From NCBI GenBank assembly GCA_032173965.1, contig CM063288.1, positions 25,266,001 to 25,330,000 of the forward strand: a stretch of 64,000 nucleotides of DNA, read 5' to 3'. A model generated the notes under the pieces. The model was not told the DNA's origin, made no database searches, and worked only from the letters and a program-made list of their open reading frames with translations. The DNA comes from Sitta carolinensis (taxonomy: Eukaryota > Chordata > Aves > Passeriformes > Sittidae). The position numbers were made by a program, and so were the translations under genes. Position 1 is the first letter of the stretch. Each line of letters opens with the position of its first letter. Positions 13,332 to 28,504 of this stretch are shown here, one piece after another.

Positions 13332-16300
13332 CTTATTTCCTTATAGGAATGTTGAGTTCCTTGTTCTGCATTGTAGGTGGACAAAGTGGGTACAGCCAGT
13401 TTGTTCAAAAATTGCTGATCACTTTGAGTTATGGAGCTTCAGAGCAAGATTTTATACAAGGAAGTGTGAAGAGGCAGAATGGGGGAGCAGCCTAAAGACT
13501 TAAAAAGCAGAATAGATTTTCATTCAAGTCACTAAAAAAAAGTTTTATGCCTTGTGCACGTTCTCTCCCACCCCCCTGTTCACTGGAAATGTAAACAGTT
13601 CTGTTGTAGTGCTTTGATTAGCTGGCTTCCAATCTACAAGGTTTGCAGTGCAACTGGCCAAAAAGATAAATTTCTTCTTATCTTGACAAGCATCATTCAG
13701 CATTAGATTGCTTTCCTGGGGGAAAATTTGGGGTTGGTGAAATAGATCATACAGATGTCTCAACTAATTAATTTTATTACATTTTGGAGTATTTTTTGTC
13801 AGATGTAACATGATTTTTTTGTCTGATGATGGATTGGGTGTTTTGCCACTTCTCTTTGCTCTTTCTAAAATTAACTTTCTTAGAAAAATGTAAAATCTTA
13901 CTGGGAATGGGATTATCTCAAGATAATCAGCTGCTAAAATGTGCTGCGAGGTGTGCAAATAAACAGGTTTTTGCTAAAGATCACTGAGTATTTGTTTTTC
14001 TTTTCAAAATATTTAGAATGTTTGGAATACTTTGTGACAGAATGCTGCTCTTTCTGTTGGCATGCTAAGTGTTCTTTTTAAAGTTATTTTTAAGTGTTAA
14101 AATCTTTTAAAAGAGCTATGTGGAAAATTTTATTGTTCAAGTGCCTGAAGTATTTGGAGAGGGAGGGAAAATTGGTATAAGGAATATCTTTTTTAGTAGT
14201 AGAAGGGAAAATGAAAAAGGCAATTAGGATACAAATTTTATGAACTTTTTATTAGTTATGGTACTGTTAAATACCACAGAAATATTTGCGATTTTGGGAG
14301 TTGTCCTGGAAGTCTAGTTTTGCTCTTACACTACAGTCAGTTGTCTGGCAAAAGGGAAGATACAAGTTTAGAGTATTAATTCATGTATTCTGTAAAATAT
14401 TTGAATACACATATACAAGTAAAAATTTTTGAATTGGTTTAAGCTATTTCACACTTTATACTTGTAATGAGAGGAAAGTCGTTGCAGTAATTGATTAAGT
14501 ATCCTGTTTCTGTGAGACTTTTGGTAGATAGCTGAGAACTTGGTGGGTAGTTGCTTATTGTGGCCTCCTGTGTTTCCTTAGTAAATTTGATTTGGTTTCT
14601 TGACAGGACTGTGTTGGCAAGGTTTAGTCATGAAGGCTCAGTTGTCTCAGTTAATGAAGTTTCTTTGTTAACTGAACCAAAGCACTGGGCCAATTTCAGT
14701 TGAGAAATCAGACAGAAATTATTTCTACTATGATGCTACTGAATTGAGTGACTTTTAGAGGTACTGTAGTAGTTCTGAATGGGCAGATCCTGTCTGTTTC
14801 ACAGGAGGATACAATAACTGCCTCGACTTAACAACTTTGTATTACAGTATCAACTAAGAGATTTCTGTGGTCTAGAATTTTGTGATGTGAATAGTTGTAG
14901 TTGTTTAAGAAATTGTTTGTTGATTAGCTGCTTTTTGAGAATTTTTCGGGGAAGTCACTGTTGCCCCAGAAGGCGACTTGAGTAGAATGAAGTTTGTTGG
15001 GACTCTTGTGACTCAGGATCTGCTCTTTTTGCTGTTTAGTAATGTGCATTAAGGCTTCCTGCAGATAGGTAGATACAGCAAGAGTAATGATTCCTTATCA
15101 TCAGCCCAGTCCCTAACTTGATATTTTGGTGCCTTGGGGAGCAGTTGTATGTCATCTATTGCATTTAGGATTCTTTGCTTGAGTGAGAACAGATGTACTG
15201 CAAAAGAGTTGAGTTGCTGTGCCTGATACTGTGTTTGCTTCTCGTAGCTGTAAGACATAGCCTTGTATGCAGGACAAAGTACCTTGTTGATTGTTTTCCA
15301 GTCAGTTGTCAGAGACTTCTTTTTCCCTCTCCCAAGTACGTGAATGAGAGGAAAAAGAAGACTTCTGGGTCAGCATGGAAGGGTTTAATGGGCTCTTGTA
15401 ATGTCTGGATTTGCGTTGTCCTGTTGAAAGCAATTCCTTAAAATGCACATGGGTCTAAATTCACTCAAGGTAGATGCACTGTTGTGCTCACATCTCTCCC
15501 TTGGAAATGCTGTTCTCTCACGTTTGAGGCAACAATTGAATTACCAGCTTTGCAGTGGAGCCCTTGGCTCAGCTGGAGATCCTTGCTTGCTGTCTCAGAG
15601 GCCTTGAGTGTTGTTGGTAGAGAAAGTGATGTCTGCCCAGGGAAATGAGACTAGCAAAGTGAAATCCACTGTGACTTCTCTTTAAGATGCAGTGAAACTT
15701 TTCTGTGGAAAATGTGTAAAACATCTTGCTGCTCCAGATGTTCTTTATCTCTCTGGAGGAGCCAGAGACGGGGAAGTGGTGGTTATCATCCATGTATTCA
15801 TTTATTCATGTTTGCATCCATGGCACTTACCTGGATGGCTTGATTGAAGTGACTGCTTTGGCTGTCTGCAGTCTTGTTTGTGGAAGCTGGATGGGTGGGA
15901 CATGGAAGTCATGTAGCAAAATTAATAAGTACTGCAATTTGTGGTTTAAAATTTGTCACTTCAGGCACAGATAAGTTCTTAAGTGGCTCACTCGCAACAG
16001 CCTTTGTGAGCCTCCTTTGGGAGTACAGATAGAGACAGTAAAATATTAGTTGCCTTGTCTTCCAGGAACTTGATCTCCACCTGTAACAGGCATTAGAGTG
16101 TGTCTTTCCATTCATGAGAACATACAGAAGCCAGCAGTTAATCCTGGAATGGTGATGAGAATTTTGTTTGCAGTCAGGCTGAGCAGGAAGCAGTAAGATA
16201 ATAGGTTCATTCAAGAGTGGTGTGGTTTTGATTAGAATGAGTAAAAATAGGTGATTTGGGTTGTATTGGTGGTTTTTCCCAAATTAGGTGCATTTAAAGA

Positions 16301-19300
16301 GCTAATGCTGCAGGTTGATTATTTATATAATTCTGTGACTTCTGCTAGTAAAATGCTTTCTCAGTTTCATTCTCTTCCTGCTTTCTGACCACATGACAAT
16401 TAGTGTTCTGGAATTAGGTATTGTGGTTGTAAATCAGTCAGCAAACAGAAGGAGAACTAAATGTTCTTGAGAATTACAATTTCTTTTTACTCTAATGCTT
16501 ACAAAAGATGTTTGCAAAATGAGAAGACTTTTTCAGAAGATATATATATGAAAAGTTTTTAAAGAAGTCTTTTTTTATGACAAATTTTTCTGTTTTGGGC
16601 AAATTGTAAGTATTTAGTCCTTTACAAAGGCAGAGTAATAGTATTTGTGTGGCCCTTGCATGCTTTTGTCTTGGACCTGGTCTCTAGGTTTGGTATTTTT
16701 CCCTATCCCAGTTTGTCTTAGTTTATTTATTTTTTTTTTTCTCTATTAGGGATGGGGTGAATCCATAACCTTTGTTTCACCAAAATAATTCTAAGCTCTG
16801 TCTTCAAGTATTTTTTTTTTTTGCTAGAAATTATTACAACTCTTAGTTCCCGTATTTTTCTTAGTATGCTTAATCAGCTATGTTAATGAGCTTATACATG
16901 GTTTTGGCAACTGATATGTTTCAAGGAACAGCTTGATTATCATTTCTGCATTCAGCCTTTGGAGTTGTCACTATAATACTGTACTAAAAATGAGAATGTA
17001 ACTTGATACGCTTCTTTCTCATTACTATTGTATGAGTTTGAGTAACTGACTCATATATAGGATACAGGCTATATGAGTAGGGGAAGTAAAGAAAATGGGA
17101 GGCGATGTGATTTCAGCAATTCTTTATTGACATAACTCTAGTGGTGATATTTCATTGAGATTGGGAACGTCTTTGAAGTGGCAGTACTTTGGGTTCCTTA
17201 AAGAATTTTCTGGATCACTTCTATAGTGACCCAGAAAAACTGGGAGTTAAGTGCCTGCCTTTTAATCAGTTTTGTGTAAACTGCTGCTGTGTTGTATCAT
17301 AGCCACTAGTGTTGAGGTACTGAGATTTTTGATAGGTTTTCAGGCTCCTTTTCTCACAGGTGTTTATAATAACTATAGAAAAACTGCAATTGACTTTAGA
17401 TTTGTCATATAAGATGTCTTCTAGGACATTATGTACTTACTTAACATTAAAAAACCCTTTTTGATCCCTTTTTCCTTATAAGAAGTTGACTATTGCCAGT
17501 AATGGGCTTTTGGTTGAATACTGAATTACCTGATGTTAAAGTGTTTCAGTGGGAGCTCAGTCGAAGGGTAGAGCTGGATAAAGCTGGTGGAAATTCAATA
17601 GGCAAAATGAGAGAAACCTGTCCTGGAATTACTGCGGGTCAGACTTCAGTGTACCTGATCATACCAAGTGTCCTTTTTTTTCTCACAGATGATATTTATC
17701 AAGGTCTGAGTACTATTCAGCTGTTGAGATACAGCAAAGATTTGTGCAGTAATGAATATTAAATCTGTCATAGGTGAAAACCATTAAAGTGCAGTACAGT
17801 GTTCTAAGTAGTGACTGCTTGCAGTTGCTCTTTGCCAAGTTGAAGATGAACTCTGAGTAGATTTGTAGGAATTTCTGAAGAAGGAATTCAAACCTCAAAT
17901 GGTATTTCTGGCATGGAATGGAACCGGGAGGTGCTTTTGCTTGCTACATAAAATGCAGTTTTAATGTTTTGTTTTTTTTTTTTTTTCCCTTAAGTACCTG
18001 AAAATGAAGGGTTGTGTTCTACTGATATTTTCTGAAAAATCTAACGTTTTTAGTTTAACAGATACAGTTTTTTGGGCATAATGTTTTATGTTGTGTGACT
18101 TTACTTTCTCATTCAGTATGATAGGTCAGTTGAATTGCAACGTACTGTGCTGTCTGGCGTCCTGCTTCTGAAGCAGCAGATTTCCTCCCCCGTTGAGCAG
18201 AACATTCTTTAGGCTTTTCTAATGATTCGAATGTCAGAACTGCAGCTTTTCTAGGCATGAAGACCTAATGCTTCATTATTATACACTCCCTGTAACCCCA
18301 TATAAACATGCCTGTGTTTCATCCTTAATGGATATGATAATACTAAAGGTCTTGAGCAATTAGTATCATTGAAAACAGATTCTGCTTTGTAATTTTATGT
18401 TCTATTCTTGAATCTTATGCATAAGGGTATACCCATTTTATGTCAGCAAACTGACTGAACAGAAATGACAGGCTCATGTGAATGGCTTATTGATAGAAAT
18501 TGTCTTGTAAATTCCACTGAACTAGACAATGCCCTGAATACATTGTTAAACTGAGAAAGCTGCTTCATATGAGAAATTTAGAAAACCACCATGTTACAGG
18601 AACTTTTGGGGAAAAAGCCTGTGCAGTATTTGTGTAATATTGTCATTAATAAAAGCATTTTATGTTCCCTTCAGGTTATATGTTGCTGTGGTAGTTCTGT
18701 AAGTCTTCTCATCAGTACTTTATTACTTCCATAGAATTACTTCAATAACTTATTTGTAAAGGAAACTTAGTGTTATAACAAATTACCATTTTCACTGTAC
18801 AGGACTTTTTTGACTTTTGTTTCACTCTAAAGAGAAAGTATGTAAGATATGATTTTGTAAATGTTTGGGTTTTTTTCGTCTTTATGCCTAATCACTGTGC
18901 TAGAGACATCTCCATTAAGGGAACTGTTGTAATGCTTTAATGTAGTCAGAATGTCTCTTCCTTTCCAGTGTAAACCTGTAATTGCTGTGTCACCTCTAAG
19001 TACATCCATTCAGAACTGATGACTTGGCTTTGTTGTGGCAGCTGCCACTGCACTGCTCCGGTGCTCGACTTAATCTTGGGAATGTTCCCGATTTGCGAGG
19101 TTCAGACAAGTTCCTCGTTGGTTTCGTGAGAATGCACTGGCAGCATTTGTTGCCACAGTTACCTCACAGTAACTGTGAGTTGACACTTACCTCAGTGTCT
19201 TTCTTTATTGGCTGTTACGTGTATGAAAAAGAAAACTACTGAATGCTTGAATGAACATGCTTCTTATAGCCTATAATAGATAGGGGCAGATAAGGAGGAA

Positions 19301-19974
19301 GATGGATGATTGTACCCATACAGAGACTGATAGCTGGAATCACAGGCTGCAGTCTGATGGGCAGAAGCTAACATCTGGCACTGGTCTCCCTCATTTTCCT
19401 GGCTAGGCATTTGACCTCAAAGATGATGCTCCATCGAGCCAAATGATTTTGCGGTACAGCTTTTCTGCTAGAATAGAATGTTTTTCAGATTACCAATAAA
19501 ATACTATCTATTGGTGAATCATAACACACACCCTCCCTATCATTTTCCTTTACAAAAATGCAGTAATTCTCAGTCAGCAGAAGAAAATGGAACGCTTAAA
19601 GGAGAATTGCATGCAATCACAAGAACAGAGACCTGCATTCCTTGAAAGTTGCCTGGCTTTATTATTTTACTTTGACTAATCAGTTTCTCTTTCCTAAAAC
19701 CTTAAACACCTTCACATTTTTGTAGAAGATACTATCTCATTCTCATCAATCCATCAACACCTGAGTTGGTCTTTATTGGCAAACCTAAACATCTAAATTA
19801 TGGATTTTTCTGAAAGGAGACAAAAAATCCTTTGTATAATCAACTCCTGTTTCTTTTGAGTGTCAATGTGCAGATCAAGAGTAGTTCCAGCTCAAAAGAG
19901 TTTAGAATCCTGCACATCTCTGTTTGGACCTTTGAAGGAGAGACGGGTCATAAATCCTGGTGGGTTAATCCTAT

Positions 19975-20040
19975 TTGTATGGTGTATTTGTTATGTATGT
20001 AACCCTTGTATATGGTGTATTTGTTCTGTATCCAAACCCT
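19975..20040 (+). repeat. Imperfect two-copy tandem repeat, unit about 31-35 bp
   Basis: The sequence TTGTATGGTGTATTTGTT, followed by a TATGTATGTAACCC-like tail, is repeated directly as TTGTATATGGTGTATTTGTT plus a CTGTATCCAAACCCT tail. The units span about 19975-20005 and 20006-20040. It looks like a local slippage duplication with small indels. No function is suggested. Confidence 0.6.
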
Positions 20041-21593
20041 GGAGCATCCATTTGTAAATCATTTTACAGTTAAGGGTTATTATAATTTGGGCATGGCTTT
20101 ATGTCTTCACATTACCTGTGAGAGGTACTGGTAAAGTATTTAAGTGTTTTGACACTTCCATCAAAGCTGCCATGACAAGGTTCTGTCTGTCCAGTAAGTA
20201 CATGGGTGATCTGCCTACCTTCAGGTGATGATCTGCTGCTGAAGAGGATGGTTGAAAAGATGTTTGGAGCTTGTCCTCTTGGCTGGTGTGCCAGGGGCAT
20301 GGGCAGACTTCAGTGCATCTTCACAAGTTTTGATGATGTCCCTAGTAAAGTAGCTCCCTATTTATGTTTCTCCTCCAAGTACAAGTTTTGAGGCCATGTA
20401 GTCTTTCCTAGCCTTTGTTTATATTTTTGTTAGTCTTGCAGTGCTGGATGTTGTTAAGGGTGGCAAGAGCAAAATTTCATGGTGAAGATTTGGGAGTAAT
20501 TCCATAATTTTTCCGTATTTTAAGGAGTTTTACTACTGGTGAATGTAGGCATTCACTTCAGTTCCTGTAGGTTGGGCATTTTTTTTGAGTGCTGTTCATT
20601 GTGGTGCAGTTTGCCTGCTGTGACATTTGCCTAAAATGATGATGATAATTTTTTTTTAAATCCTCTGTGATACTTACTTGATGGGTAGTATTTTGAGTGT
20701 TAGAAAGCTTTCCACTAACATTCTCTGCTTGCCAATTCTTATTTCTGAGCACAAACCAGAAGTGAAACCAGACTACAAATTTAAAGCTCTAAAGACTGCT
20801 CTTATTGGAAGTATTTGCTGCAGGCTGCTTTGGATATAGACATTTTGTAAGTGGTAAGTTTCATGAACAAGGAAGATAGAATGTGTCCTGGAACTCTGCT
20901 TAACTAACTTCTTCCAGAGCTTGTCAGAATTCTGTGTGCCATCTTGCCTGCCGGTCAGTTGCAGAACATCCTAGTTGAGCAGCTATTAAAATTCTCTCTC
21001 TTCCCGCTGCAACTTTTTCTATAAGGCTTTCTTAACTATTTCAGTAAGGATTTTGATGGACAAGTTTCATCTGTGAATGTTTATTATCAGTCCCAGATGT
21101 TAAACACCTCAAGGGCAGGACAGAAATACAATGGTGCATAAGTAGGTTAAGCAATAAAGAAAGCTGCTTGTGACAGTGTGTCTGTAGCTCTTCTAGAAAT
21201 AGAAGCAATTCAGGGGTTCTGCAAATCTGATCAAGGCATGTTGCCGTTTTGCAGAAGTTTAAGTCTAGAATGACTCGTTGCTTCTTTCTCTTTCACAGGT
21301 AGTAAGGCCCTTGCAGCTGTGCAATGAAAACTGTGCCTCTATCCTGGGCAAAACCACGTAACTTTCTCTACTTGTGTCATACTTCATCATCAGTACAATG
21401 GATGATGGTGCTGCATCTCACCTGTACATTTTTTTAAACTGAAACAGGCTTCTGCTTTTGAACTAAATAGTCTTAAAATCTTCCATTCCCTGCTTATTTC
21501 TCTTAAGAAGTTTTATTTTCATTATCATAGTTTTATTTGAACCATGAGTTAGTCTACATGAAAGCCTGCATCGAAACCAGAAGTCATAGAGGA

Positions 21594-21612
21594 TTTTTTT
21601 TTTTTTTTTTTT
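21594..21612 (+). repeat. Poly(T) run, 19 nt
   Basis: A pure T19 run in intron 1. It is probably a simple homopolymer, because no retroelement body is recognisable on the minus strand next to it. Confidence 0.85.
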
Positions 21613-24021
21613 GCTAAGGAAAGACTCCTGAGGAATTGCTTTTACAAAAAAAATGTGCAGTATTTGTTAAGCGTGAAGGAAAAAAAATGAGGCAAATATC
21701 ATATACATCAATCAAATGTTATATATTGTGAACTCTTTGTTTGTCACCAAATCATGTTTCTTCTACTCAGACCGAGTTAAAATGTTACTTGCTGTAAAAA
21801 TTATTTTTGTTAAGGTATAATGATTTTTTTTTTTTAATAAATAAAATAATTGGCTGCAGTAGGGGGTTGTCAGCAAGCTATTAGACTGTTTTTACAAGGT
21901 AGGTTTTTTTCATACCAAGTATGAGTTAATTTGTGGAACTATCTGGTCTGTTCTAGTGTGTAGAAATGTTGCATACTTTGCTGTGACTCTGGCTTTAATT
22001 GTATTTTCATTAGGTTACTCACTCTACTGAGATTTATGTAGAATTTCTGAATTTTTCTCTAGGTTGCCCCTGCTAGCCCTCCCCATTCTATAGAATAGGT
22101 TACAACAGTGTACTAATATATAAAATTTTCTTGATTTGCATATTTTTCAAAAGTCTGTTTCTCATGTTGCCTTATTTAACAGATATGGGGTTTATTTAGT
22201 AATGTTGGAAATCTGACTGTCATCTTCTGGTACTGGCACCTCTCAACCTGTTTTGTCTGCTCAAAGAATAGAGGAACACCGGAGAGGCAATTGTTCTCTT
22301 CAACTGAATCTTCCCTTGTCCTGTGTAGGGTGGAAAGACTTGCTGAAATTTTCCAAGGACTGATGGGAGTTAACATGCTTAGCTCTTACAGAATTAGGCT
22401 CATTTGAAAAACCAAGCTGCTGCCAATTCACAATTAATTTTCCCCTGCTGGCTGTAATAAACGTATCCTGAACAAATGTTTCAGGAGTTCCTGGCATTAT
22501 AAGCTACAAAAAGAAAACTCCCTGAAGAGCTGGAAACCTGAAATAGTTGTTCTGGGCGACAGAAAGGAGAAGGTTCATTGACATTTCAACACTGTGCATA
22601 AAGACCAGCATTTGCATAGTAGTAGTCATGATGCAGGTATTTTTTACATTGTAATAGAAAAGGAATGTGCTTTTTTTTTCTTGAGGGGAAGAAAAAGTAC
22701 ATGTGTATGTGAAAAAAATAATTTAACATTAGGGTTTGTCAATGATAAATTATGATTCTTCTGTGTGAGGCAAGAAGATTTGCATGTAAAAATCCAGAGA
22801 AGTCTTCTCTATTAATGTTTCAGGAGCAGTTATTTGGATAGCTCTCATTCGGCTGCTGACTGATGGAAGGTATTAACTTTACCTGAAAAAACCTCATGGA
22901 AACCAGTTCACTGACTGTGAAAAGCAAAATTAAGAATTAATTTTTGCTCATCATATCTCATAAATGCTTAGAAGAGCACTCACGACCTGTGCATTTTAAA
23001 TATATTACTTCTAAGGGTGTTTTTCTCCTTGTGATTACTGTTGCATTCTCTCCATTTACTTTTTCAAACTGTCAACAGAACAGAATTGCTCTTAAATACT
23101 TCTTTTTACATACTTCCACTTGGAGTAAGATGGATCACAGAATGCCAGTGTTGGTCCCTTAATCCCTGAGTCTGGACAATGTTCGTTTAGGTAGTTTTCC
23201 ATTTAAATTGAATTTTGTGTGTTGTGGGGGAGTTTATTGCTGCAAGTGAGAATGTGAAAGGAGTAGATGGTTTGTGTTGCTACATTCAGGGTGCTTTTTT
23301 CTTATTAGGCCCTTCATGTTTTATTAAAAATGTAATGTTAAAGCTGGACTGCATCCTCTGGTCATCCTGGGTCTCTGGTAGCTGTGCTTGCAGTGTAATT
23401 TTTTTTTTGCTGGAGCAATATTCACTACCACTTAACTCTGAATAGTGCCTGAATACATACTTAGGTTGTTTTTATTTATCTAACAGGACTTCTGCAGAAT
23501 ATGTATAATATTCTTTCTTGTCGGGCATAACAAAATATATATTAATTGCTATCATCATTTTATTAAATAAGCCATATTCAGACACTAGGAAAGCACCAGG
23601 TAGATTTTTTTGGTAACTTCCTATGTTCCAAATATAAAGTACATCTGGCAGTATGCACACATTGTTTGTCCTGGTGTGATACAACTGTCTTTGAATGCAG
23701 TGAAAGTGGAGGAGTCTGGCTTATTGTTCCTAGTGCAGTTTGTTAATGGCTGTAGATAGGAAATGAGCATCTCACTAAATGGGAGTCTTGGTCAACCTCT
23801 GACTCTTGCCTTAAGGCTTTGAGAATAGACAATATGAAAAAAAAAACCATCTTCTTTCCAGATGGCTGAATGCTTGATGTGTCTTTATGTTTAGTTGTCA
23901 TTCAAATATGAATGCTGTGGTGATTATAAGTGTCTTCCATTTTTCTGGTTTGAAATGATCCCTTTTATGCATTGTGTGTTTAGAGATTAACTATTTGGCT
24001 TAGCAATATGGATTTTAGAGT

Positions 24022-24039
24022 AAAAAAAAAAAAAAAAAA
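24022..24039 (+). repeat. Poly(A) run, 18 nt
   Basis: A pure A18 run in intron 1. No processed-gene or LINE 3' end is recognisable immediately upstream, so I treat it as a simple homopolymer. Confidence 0.85.
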
Positions 24040-27000
24040 TCCCAACTTGATTGTGTAGTAAAATCCAGGATGATGGTGTTCATAAGCAGACTTGATAGTG
24101 CGGGTCTTAGTTCCACATGCTGTGGTGCAGACCAAAGTAGCTTTGAAATAGATTGTAGTGGACTATTAACATTCTGCATAATGTTGTTGTTTCAGTTTTG
24201 AAACATCTTGTGTGTGATTAGTTTCATCCTAGTGGTTTTTGTTAGTGAAAAAATATTTTTCTTCAATCTGGGAAGAAAAAGTTTGATGATGGAGGATGTG
24301 TGGGATGGAGTTTCTTTTAACTGGGAAGAAGAAAAGCAGGATTTAACGTTTAAATTGTGAGTTTGAATCATGTATTTTCATGATGGTTGAGTTCATATGG
24401 AAAGATACAAGCTACAGTTTAATGATCAAACTGTTAACATACTGTTGTAAGCTGAATGGATTTTCAGGCTGTTTTTATTGGGGGGGTTTCTCTGTGTTTT
24501 TGTTTTTGAGCCTAATGTCATAGTGTAAGAGATACATTTAATAATGCAGCCAAAGCTGTTGTTGGTTCTGTAGGAGTCCAAATTACTTACTTTTTGACCA
24601 TTAAATTCTGATGTTATAATTTTTTCTACTAACAGACAATGACAGTGTCCTTAGTAACCATTTAAAGAAGAAAATGAACTGCTTCATTGCATGTGCTGGT
24701 TTCCTTTTCAGGCACTGCATATAGTGATAAAATTTAGTGGAAGTAGATCCAATTACTTTGCTGAAAAGCCTTCAGCATCTTGTGGCTGAACTTGTCAGCG
24801 ACAGGCTCGCTACCTTTTTTTTGTGTGTGAGAGTTGGGAACCGCATCCCATCATCTCTTACTTGGAAGGGAACTGTTACTCTGCAAGTCCTATTGGCAGT
24901 GCATTGTGCTAAAACATTCCTATAGCATGGTTAGGGTTGAGCATTCTTGTGAATAATGGCTTTGTTATGTCTGCTTAGCTGTAGGCATTTTCAGTAGATC
25001 TTTGTTTAATTTTACTTATTTCTGTTGGTGCTTGAGCATAGCGTAATATATGGAGCTAATGTGTGTGAGTACAGTTCTGGAGCCCAAAGAGAATGAATAA
25101 GGTAGCTGGCTGAAAAGTAGATTGCAATCATTTGTATCAGTGATGGATGACATCAAGCTGCAAATGAAAATGAAGGTTGTAATGGCATCTCAGGACTGAT
25201 GCAAAATATATGCAAATCCAGCATTTAAACAAGTTTGCTTATCAGCTGTTTTCATTTATTCTTTATTGTGGGGTTGTACTGGCTAGATTAAAGTTGTGTA
25301 AGGAGGGTTTTTTTCCATGTGGCCCACTTGCAAGCTGTGGGTTGGAGCAAGTTGCTACTGAACAGTAAGTGGAACATGTGCTGCAGGTGTCATTTTTCAC
25401 ATTTGGGCTGAATGTTGTGCTTGACTTACTTAGACCTACCTGTCTGTTAGTTATTTTGCAGTGACTTTGATGCTGCCTTCTTTTTCCTCTGAAATCTGTG
25501 AAGATGTTTCTTCACAACACTTTTGTGATTCCGTTTTCCCGAAGACACTTGGAATAGCAAAATAAAGCAGCCCTTTGGGATAAAAGCAGGGCACACTAGT
25601 AGTATTAAATTTCAATGAAAAAGTGGTTAATCTCACTCTCTTCATTGTTTTTTATCTGTCCAAGATCCACTTCATGCATCAGGTTTTGATGATGTATTAC
25701 TTCTGGCATGTTCTGTATTTCAGTCAGGTGAAGGTGGAAGTTGTTCTCAGGGGTCTTGTTAGGGTTTCATTTTCATATAGTTCCATCACTTGGCTCTGGC
25801 AATATGTTTAAAGGTAGAGGTTGTTTGAACTGTTCACCAGGTATGTTTGCTGTATCTTGGAAGTCAAATACTAAAACTTATCAGCATTGTACTGTGATGA
25901 TATCAACTTTATTAATATAGCACAAAATATGGCAGATTATATAACAATCCCCACAGTGTAATATTAAGTTGTTAAATATTTGTATTACTTTTTAAACTTC
26001 CTAATTGTTTTCTTTTAAACAATATCCAGAACCACTGAAGCCTAGGCAGCTAGGCTTTATGGAATTAGCCAGTGTTTGTCTGTTAGTTGTGTATTCAGAA
26101 TATTCTTGACCCAGTTGTTTTTTTCTCCTGAGAAGTAAAGGGAGGAGAGAAACTGGTTAATTTAGTGTTTCATATGATAACTTACAGCATCATCTAGTAC
26201 AGACTTACAAACCTTGTTCCAGTACCTGCATGGTTAAACCCTTTCTTTCCCCCACTGCACAGCCAATTTTGAGTCTTACTTTCTACCACCACCCTTTTTA
26301 AAATTTTTTTTATAATTTTTGTTTTCATTTGTAATTAACTTACTTCTGCCTCAGAGGGACTCTTAATACCTTCAAATGCTTCTAATGCTTTGGTTATTTA
26401 AAACTGGCCTGACCATCTCAGCATCTTGATAGCACTGGGCCTGTGCTTAGATTAAAATCAAGTCCCTTAAGGTTTGATTTTGGAACATGGTAACTTAATG
26501 CACTGTAAAAGGTCATGTATTTTCTCTGAGTGAGGAAAGACTCCAGGTCCACACTTAACTCCTCTCTAAGGAGAGCAATGAGCTGTGCTTGCTAGGTGTT
26601 CAGAGTGCATGAAGAGAGTTGATTAAGGTTGATACGGGCAGTGGCACCAGTGGGAACTGGGGACATTTCTGAAATGCACCAGCTTTGGATGTGTGAGAAG
26701 GGAGTGGTGTCTGGGCTCTGACTGGTACTACTGACACTACAAATCTGACAGTCTTTGGCAAATTCCTCTCCAGTCTCTGGTTAGTGGTTGACTCGTGCAG
26801 GAAGTAGGGTGGTACTGCTGCAGAAAAGTCTTGCTGTTTGTTCTCTGTGGAATTCAAAAAAATATCTAATGGTTTTCTATGAGAAATTAAGGATATACTC
26901 CTATAGATTACTATGGGGTTTTTTTTCTCACTTGAGCTTTGTCTAAAGCTCAGTTTATGTTAAAGTTTGACAGGATTCCAGCATGCTTGGTCTGCATTGT

Positions 27001-28504
27001 CTTACAGGCATTTGTATTCAGTTTTGTTTAAAGTCTGGTGTTACTCAATCACATCTTTGAAGCTCCCAGCTGCTTCTGATAAGCAGTCCTGTGTCAGCTG
27101 CAAAAGCATTAATCACTTTATCAAAGAAAGGCCCAACAGTTGTAAATAAGACCATCTTAGATGGTTTCTAGATGCAGGGCTGAAGTGCTGGTTGCCCTTG
27201 GAGATGCAAACCATTTATCATTTTTTGTTGAAGATCTGGTATCCTTTAGTAGTGAGTTTGTTGCAAACATGAGCTGTGTTAATTTGCAGCTAGCCTCATT
27301 TTTATCTGTATCTATACTGAATGATTTGATTTTAAGGCATCAGTTTTTATTGGCAAAATAACAGCATTGTTCATTCACTTAACCTGGAATTTACTTCTGA
27401 AATACACTACTGGTATACACACGCCTTTCTTACTTAATTTTTTTCCTCTCTCTTCATTTCTATGTGATAAATGTATGACAATTTGAAGGAGTAGCTTTAT
27501 AGTTCTGTCTGCCCACTTAATGTTAGATTTTAAGAAATCATGGCTGTGGTCCTTAGCCCCCCCAGTGTTACCTTTAGGTAATCAAACCAAAAGCCAGACT
27601 CAGTGCTAATTAATTTCTTGCCAGGTGCCTGGAGCTGGGTAGCAGTTTGCTTATTAGCATAAAAATACTGCTCTGAATAGTGTAGATAATATTTGACAGG
27701 GAAGACTTGGGATATGAAAGGTAAGCCTTAAAATCTTGTGGGTTTATTTAGAGATTTTTTGTTCTGGAACTTTCGTGTTCATTTGCACAAGGTTGAGTCT
27801 TTTGTGTTTCTGCATTGTTGAAGCAGTTTAATCTAATGGACTTGAAAAGCTAAAGGGTATTCTTAGTTTGTAACTGAAGATCAGTTTGCATTTATATTCT
27901 TACTTTTGTGTAGTTGTCTTGGATTCAGTGCCTGGCATACAGTGTGCTCCAGTCTTAACTGAGGCTTTGAAGGGAAGATTTTGGGTGGTTGTTGCAAGTG
28001 CATTGTGTAGACCCTCTGTCTAAATGTATCTCCAGCTTTCTTTGTAAAACCAAAACAGGCATACATGGTCTTCACTGAAATGGTCTTCTTAAACGTTGGA
28101 GTGTAATGTAAAGGTGAACTATGTCATCCTCTACTGATATATTCTCTGCATCATATTTTACTCAGGCGATATTCACACAGCTATATTCAGAAAGTGGTTT
28201 TTCATTCAGACTCAGTATAAAATCAGAAGGCTCATATTTTTGAATAGTTCCAGTGCTGAAAATCAAGTAAAAGTTGGAGTGTTAGTTGAAATAATCTGGG
28301 TCGTTTTGGATTTATATGTCTGTGCTCTGACAAATCGAGAATTCCATGACAGGGACACAGCAGCAGCTTTTTCTGTTTTCCTCCTCAGACTGAATATGGG
28401 TGATGATAGACATTTTTTGCCCTTGCATATTCAACTGTCAGTATAAACCAACTCTCTCTTCTTTCTCCTTTCTGATTATAGTGAAGTACCTTCCCTGCCT
28501 TTAT

